Translations under genes and position numbers: made by a program
Notes under the pieces: model-generated
What the model saw: the letters and a program-made list of their open reading frames with translations, nothing else
What the model was told of the DNA's origin: nothing
Databases searched by the model: none
Part shown: positions 59,994 through 64,000 of the stretch, piece by piece
How the letters are laid out: each line of letters begins with the position of its first letter
How positions within the stretch are numbered: position 1 is the first letter of the stretch
Source: Streptomyces sp. NBC_00237
Lineage (GTDB): Bacteria > Actinomycetota > Actinomycetes > Streptomycetales > Streptomycetaceae
NCBI RefSeq assembly: GCF_026342435.1
Contig: NZ_JAPEMT010000002.1
Span: 1,302,001 to 1,366,000, forward strand
Length of the DNA: 64,000 bases
Direction: 5' to 3'

Positions 59994-60752
59994 GTGACCA
60001 CATCTCGCACACAGCTGCTTCACGCACCGGGCGGCCCGTCGGCCCCGCCCGCCACCGCCGACGTTCAGGTGTGGTCGTGGCTGACAGTGGCAGGCATGTA
60101 CACAAGTGCCGACCTGGAATTGCTCGACAGCTCGGAACTCGCCCGCGCGCACCAATTCAGATCGGCGAACGCTGCGGCTGAATACATTTCGTGTCATGCG
60201 TCGGTACGTCGCCTTTTGGCCACATATCTTGAGATTCCGGTCGGCGAGATCGTGCTCGGCCGAAAGCCGTGCCCGGGGTGCGGCAGCGCGGACCACGGAC
60301 CCCCGGCCCTGCTCGGTCCCGGAACTCCTCGTGATCTCAGCATCTCCCACTCCGCCGGCCTGGCGATGCTGGCCGCCGCCCCCTTCCCGGTCGGGATCGA
60401 CACCGAGGCTGTCCGAGACATCCCGGTCGCAAACATCAGCGGAAACGTACTGACGCCTCGCGAGCGCCTCTCCGTGCTCGCCGAACCGGAAGGCATTGCC
60501 CGCACCAAGGCATTCCTGCGCTGCTGGACCCGCAAGGAGGCGGTGCTCAAGGCCGTGGGGATCGGGATCGTCACCGATCTGACCCTGCTGGAGACCCGCG
60601 CCTGGTCCGAGGGGCCCGCCGAAGTCACCGTCGACGCACTCGTTGCCCCGTCCACGTGGCGGGTGGCCGACGTCCCCGTGCCCGAGGGCTGGGCCGCCGC
60701 CCTGGCACTACCGGCCGCAGCAGGCAGAGACGTCACTGTGCGACATCTCTGA
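59994..60752 (+). CDS. 4'-phosphopantetheinyl transferase (Sfp type)
   Basis: About 252 aa. Family marks: RKPCPGCGSADHG, ISHSAG, VGIDTEAV (metal-binding Asp and Glu) and CWTRKEAVLKAVG. It transfers the phosphopantetheine arm from CoA to carrier domains; the ten NRPS T domains, the A-T protein, both ACPs and the A-T-TE protein are targets in this window. The frame is open to 59901, but GTG 59994 fits the family's N-terminus and lies in a palindrome. It is the first of three forward-strand genes. Confidence 0.93.
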   Translation: MTTSRTQLLHAPGGPSAPPATADVQVWSWLTVAGMYTSADLELLDSSELARAHQFRSANAAAEYISCHASVRRLLATYLEIPVGEIVLGRKPCPGCGSADHGPPALLGPGTPRDLSISHSAGLAMLAAAPFPVGIDTEAVRDIPVANISGNVLTPRERLSVLAEPEGIARTKAFLRCWTRKEAVLKAVGIGIVTDLTLLETRAWSEGPAEVTVDALVAPSTWRVADVPVPEGWAAALALPAAAGRDVTVRHL

Positions 60753-60857
60753 ACCCCCTGCACCACCGAGCCCCCCGCACTACCGAGTTTCGCCACCTTG
60801 AGCACCGAGCCGGGCACTGAGACGACCGCGCACTGACGCAACGGAGGACAGACCATC

Positions 60858-63689
60858 GTGCAGACGCCCCCTCCTCAGACCATCGCCGACCTCCTCCTCC
60901 GCGCCGCCCAGCACCATCCCGACTCCGGCATCCGCTACTGCCTGGGCGGCGCCGCCGCGGAGTTCCAGGACCAGAGCCACCCGGAACTCCTCGACGACGC
61001 CCGCCGGGTCCTCACGGGGCTGCGCGCCCAGGGGCTGCGTCCACACGACAAGGTCGTCCTGATACTGGAGCGCCCGCAGGAATTCCTCACCGCGTTCTGG
61101 GCAGCCGTGCTCGGCGGCTGCGTGCCCTGCCCGATGGCTCCGCTCCGCGCCGACCCCGAGCGCTGGGCCGCCCAGCTCACTCACGTGAACACGCTGCTCG
61201 ACAACCCCCTGGTGGTCACGAGCGAGTCCCTGGCCGCAGACCTCCCGCCGGTGGCCGGCCTCGACGTCGTCCCGCTGGAACGGCTGTACTGTGCGAAGCC
61301 CGCGATCCCGTACACCGCCGCTCCCGAGGACACCGCCGTCCTGGTGCTGACCTCGGGCTCGACCGGGAACTCCAAAGCGGTCATGCTCAGCCACACCAAT
61401 CTGGTGGCGTCGATGGCCGGCAAGAACGGCCACCACCGGCTCACCGCCGCCGACACCACCCTGAACTGGGTCTCCTTCGACCATGTGGCCGCCCTGCTGG
61501 AATGCCACCTCCTCCCGCTGTCCACCGGCAGCCGCCAACTCCACGTTGAGCCCCCGGTTGTCATCGGCGAACCCCTGGAGTTCCTGCGCCTCGCCTCCCG
61601 GCACGGCGTGACCATGACCTTCACCCCCAACTTCCTTCTGGGGATGCTCAATTCTTCGGCGGATCGCCTCACCGAGGCCGGCGAGGAACTCGACCTGACC
61701 CGACTGCGGCACATCATCAGTGGCGGCGAGGCGGTGGTCTGCGCCACCGGTGAGACCTTCCTCGACCGGTACGCCCCGCACGGTCTCGCCCGGAACGCCC
61801 TCTGGCCCGCCTTCGGAATGACCGAGACCTGCGCGGGCAGTGTCTACTCCCGGGCGGCCTTCCCCGACATCGACCGCGGCAAGGAGTTCGCCGGCCTGGG
61901 CACCCCGGTCGAGGGTCTGCGCATCCGGATCGCCGACCCTGCCGACCGGGAACTACCGGCCGGCGAGGTGGGTGAACTCCAGCTCATCGGTCCGATGATC
62001 ACCCGTGGCTACTACCGCAACGCCCGTGCCACCGCAATGGCGTTCACGGCCGACGGCTGGTTCCGCAGCGGCGATCTGGGCCGGATCGACGGAGGCCGGC
62101 TGGCCCTGGTGGGCCGCTGCAAGGACAGCATCATCATCAACGGCGTCAACTACTTCAGCCATGAGCTGGAGACTGCGCTCGAACAGCTCGACGGGGTCAC
62201 CGATTCCTACCTCGCGGCCTTCCCCGTCCGCCCGGCGGGCAACGACACCGAACAGCTCGTGATCGCCTTCCACGCCGATGCACCCGCGGACGACCCGGCC
62301 GCGCTCCACCGGGTACTGACCGCCGTGCGGAGCAGTGTGGTGATGCACTGGGGCATCCGGCCCTCCCTCCTCCTGCCGCTGGCCAAGGATGCCTTCCCCA
62401 AGAGCAGCCTCGGCAAGATCCAGCGCTCACTGATGCGCCGTCGCCTCGAGTCGGGTGCGTACGACACGGACATGAGCCGGGTCGCCGACCTCACCCTGCG
62501 CATGCTCGGCGGCTACACCGCACCCGTGGGCCGGACCGAGGAGACGCTTGCGGAGATCTACGCCGAGATGTTCGACACCGACGCAACCACCATCAGCGCC
62601 ACCGCCAACTTCTTTGATCTGGGGGGCACTTCACTGGACATCCTGCGGCTGCGCAGCAAGGTGGCCCAGCGGTTCGGGGTGTCCGGGCTGGAGATCGTCA
62701 CGGTACTGACGGCGCCCACCGTGCGCGCACTCGCCGCCTGGATCGGCGAGCAGACAGGTGCCGACGGCCGGTCGAGTACTGCCGAGCGGCAGTACGACCC
62801 GATCGTGCCGATGCAGACGAGCGGTACCAAAACGCCGCTGTTCTGCGTCCATCCGGGCGTCGGGGAGGTGCTGGTCTTCGTCAACCTCGCCAAGTACTTC
62901 GTGGGCGACCGGCCGTTCTACGCGCTGCGGGCCCGCGGGTTCAACGACGGCGAGAAGCCGCACGCGACCTTCGAGCAGATGGTGGACTCGTACGTGGCGG
63001 CCATCCGGGGCCGGCAGCCGCACGGCCCGTACGCCGTCGCCGGATACTCCTACGGCGGTGTGGTGGCCTTCGAGATCGCCAAGGCACTGGAGTCCCAGGG
63101 GGAACGCGTCGACTTCGTCGGCAGCTTCAACCTGCCGCCGCACATCAAGTACCGCATGGAGGAACTGGACTTCGTGGAGACCGCCACCAGCCTCGCATTC
63201 TTCCTGGCCCTGATCGACAAGAAGCAGTCCCTGGAGCTCCCCGGCAAACTGCGCGCGCTGCCCGAGGAGGAGCAGCTGGAGCGGATCATGGCGCTCGCGT
63301 CACCGGAGCGACTAGCCGAACTGGACCTGGGCATCGTCGAGTTCGGCGCCTGGGCGGACCTCGCCGACCGGCTGACCGCCCTGGGCCGCACCTACGAGCC
63401 CGGGGGGTCGGTGGAGTCGGTGAAGGTCTTCCACGCCACCCCGCTGCGGGGCTCCAGAGAGGACTGGCTGCACAACGAGCTGCGCCGCTGGGACCAGTAC
63501 ACGAGGAGTCCGAACCGCTACATCGAGGTCCCCGGCGAGCACTACACCCTCATGAACCCCCGTCATGTGGCCACCTTCCAGGCGATCCTGCGCCGCGAGC
63601 TCGACCTGGCCCTGGGCGAGGCCGACCGCGCCAGTGCCGCACGTACCGCTGCCGCCGAAGGCACCGCCGGACGAGGAGAGACCTCCTGA
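60858..63689 (+). CDS. A-T-TE synthetase (atromentin/polyporic acid type)
   Basis: A 943-aa protein. Adenylation domain ~1-550: TSGSTGNSKAVMLSH, the special WVSFDHVAALLECHLLPLS segment of arylpyruvate and TubE-like A domains, FGMTETC, and KSSLGKIQR. T domain ~560-640 (FFDLGGTSLD). TE ~665-920 with GYSYGG and GEHYTLMNPRHVATF. The same order and length are seen in quinone synthetases that dimerise phenylpyruvate-type acids, so a similar chemistry is likely. GTG 60858 has GGAGG upstream; its stop overlaps the next ATG. It lacks a C domain, so it cannot join the peptide assembly in the normal way and may belong to a neighbouring pathway. Confidence 0.8.
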   Translation: MQTPPPQTIADLLLRAAQHHPDSGIRYCLGGAAAEFQDQSHPELLDDARRVLTGLRAQGLRPHDKVVLILERPQEFLTAFWAAVLGGCVPCPMAPLRADPERWAAQLTHVNTLLDNPLVVTSESLAADLPPVAGLDVVPLERLYCAKPAIPYTAAPEDTAVLVLTSGSTGNSKAVMLSHTNLVASMAGKNGHHRLTAADTTLNWVSFDHVAALLECHLLPLSTGSRQLHVEPPVVIGEPLEFLRLASRHGVTMTFTPNFLLGMLNSSADRLTEAGEELDLTRLRHIISGGEAVVCATGETFLDRYAPHGLARNALWPAFGMTETCAGSVYSRAAFPDIDRGKEFAGLGTPVEGLRIRIADPADRELPAGEVGELQLIGPMITRGYYRNARATAMAFTADGWFRSGDLGRIDGGRLALVGRCKDSIIINGVNYFSHELETALEQLDGVTDSYLAAFPVRPAGNDTEQLVIAFHADAPADDPAALHRVLTAVRSSVVMHWGIRPSLLLPLAKDAFPKSSLGKIQRSLMRRRLESGAYDTDMSRVADLTLRMLGGYTAPVGRTEETLAEIYAEMFDTDATTISATANFFDLGGTSLDILRLRSKVAQRFGVSGLEIVTVLTAPTVRALAAWIGEQTGADGRSSTAERQYDPIVPMQTSGTKTPLFCVHPGVGEVLVFVNLAKYFVGDRPFYALRARGFNDGEKPHATFEQMVDSYVAAIRGRQPHGPYAVAGYSYGGVVAFEIAKALESQGERVDFVGSFNLPPHIKYRMEELDFVETATSLAFFLALIDKKQSLELPGKLRALPEEEQLERIMALASPERLAELDLGIVEFGAWADLADRLTALGRTYEPGGSVESVKVFHATPLRGSREDWLHNELRRWDQYTRSPNRYIEVPGEHYTLMNPRHVATFQAILRRELDLALGEADRASAARTAAAEGTAGRGETS

Positions 63690-64000
63690 TGAAGGGCAAG
63701 AAGATCCTGGTCACCGGCGGTACCGGGCAGGTCGCCCGGCCCGTGGCAGAGTCGCTCGCCGAGGACAACGACGTCTGGTGCCTGGGCCGCTTCGGCACCC
63801 CCGGTATCGAGCGGGAGCTCAACCGGCGATCCATCACCACCTGGCACTGGGACATGGACGACCTCTCGGGTGACGCGCTCAAAGACCTCCCCGAGGATTT
63901 CACCCATGTCATCCACTCCGCCGTACGACGGGGCGAGGACGGCGACTTCAACGCGGCGGCCGAGGTCAACTCGGTGGCCGCGGGGCGGCTGATGGCGCAC
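63689..64000 (+). CDS. NAD-dependent epimerase/dehydratase, 5' part only
   Basis: The first 104 residues before the window ends. The opening KILVTGGTGQVAR is the GxxGxxG nucleotide-binding site of extended SDRs, followed by a D-rich acceptor region and HVIHSAV, as in UDP-sugar epimerases and related reductases. ATG 63689 overlaps the stop of the A-T-TE gene, so the two work together. The substrate is unknown. Confidence 0.8.
   Translation, partial: MKGKKILVTGGTGQVARPVAESLAEDNDVWCLGRFGTPGIERELNRRSITTWHWDMDDLSGDALKDLPEDFTHVIHSAVRRGEDGDFNAAAEVNSVAAGRLMAH

Overview
The window is high-GC, densely packed actinomycete DNA, almost certainly Streptomyces: strong G/C third-position bias, GTG starts, many ATGA/GTGA couplings, rare TTA codons, LuxR/IclR regulators. 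About 57 kb is one biosynthetic gene cluster that joins a highly reducing (polyene-type) type II polyketide synthase to a ten-module nonribosomal peptide synthetase (NRPS). It belongs to the broad class that makes polyenoyl- or cinnamoyl-capped peptides (skyllamycin, WS9326A and relatives), by architecture rather than by a database match.

Layout. 1-2205 (+): the end of a membrane-protein gene and a UbiB/ABC1-type kinase, probably outside the cluster, closed by a strong hairpin at 2215-2255. 2277-4081 (-): a DrrAB-like ABC exporter. 4121-4192: an 18-bp tandem repeat. 4180-39276 (-): two NRPS genes (3413 and 8279 aa) with modules 1-7 on the upstream gene and 8-10 plus a thioesterase on the downstream one. 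39432-40013 (+): a small opposite-strand SRPBCC-like gene with a TTA codon. 40004-44705 (-): a trans-acting Thr-type A-T protein, an SDR, a type II thioesterase and MbtH. 44708-57714 (-): the acyl-chain operon with a DsbA/HCCA-isomerase-like protein, ketoreductase, two complementary dehydratase subunits, two ACPs, four ketosynthase-like proteins (two without a catalytic Cys), three DsrE/DsrH-fold proteins, a double-hotdog thioesterase, an alpha/beta hydrolase, an IclR regulator, a second type II thioesterase and a malonyl transferase. 57950-59594 (-): tandem paralogous LuxR-type regulators, one with a TTA codon. 59994-64000 (+): a Sfp-type PPTase, an A-T-TE synthetase of the atromentin/polyporic-acid synthetase type and the start of an NAD-dependent epimerase; the last two may belong to a neighbouring pathway.

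How it works together (inference). The PPTase activates all carrier domains. MAT, the two ACPs, the KS set, KR and DH pair build a polyunsaturated acyl chain (no enoyl reductase is present); the isomerase-like protein could set a cis double bond. The starter C domain of module 1 joins this acyl group to residue 1. Module 1 has no adenylation domain, so the stand-alone A-T protein (Thr-type pocket) probably loads it in trans. Reading the A-domain pockets gives: acyl-Thr-Phe-X(D)-Val-X-basic(D)-Gly(E present)-Pro-basic-X, released by the terminal TE, plausibly by cyclisation onto the Thr hydroxyl. Assignments for residues 3, 5 and 10 are not made, and the basic residues are inferred only from three acidic pocket positions.
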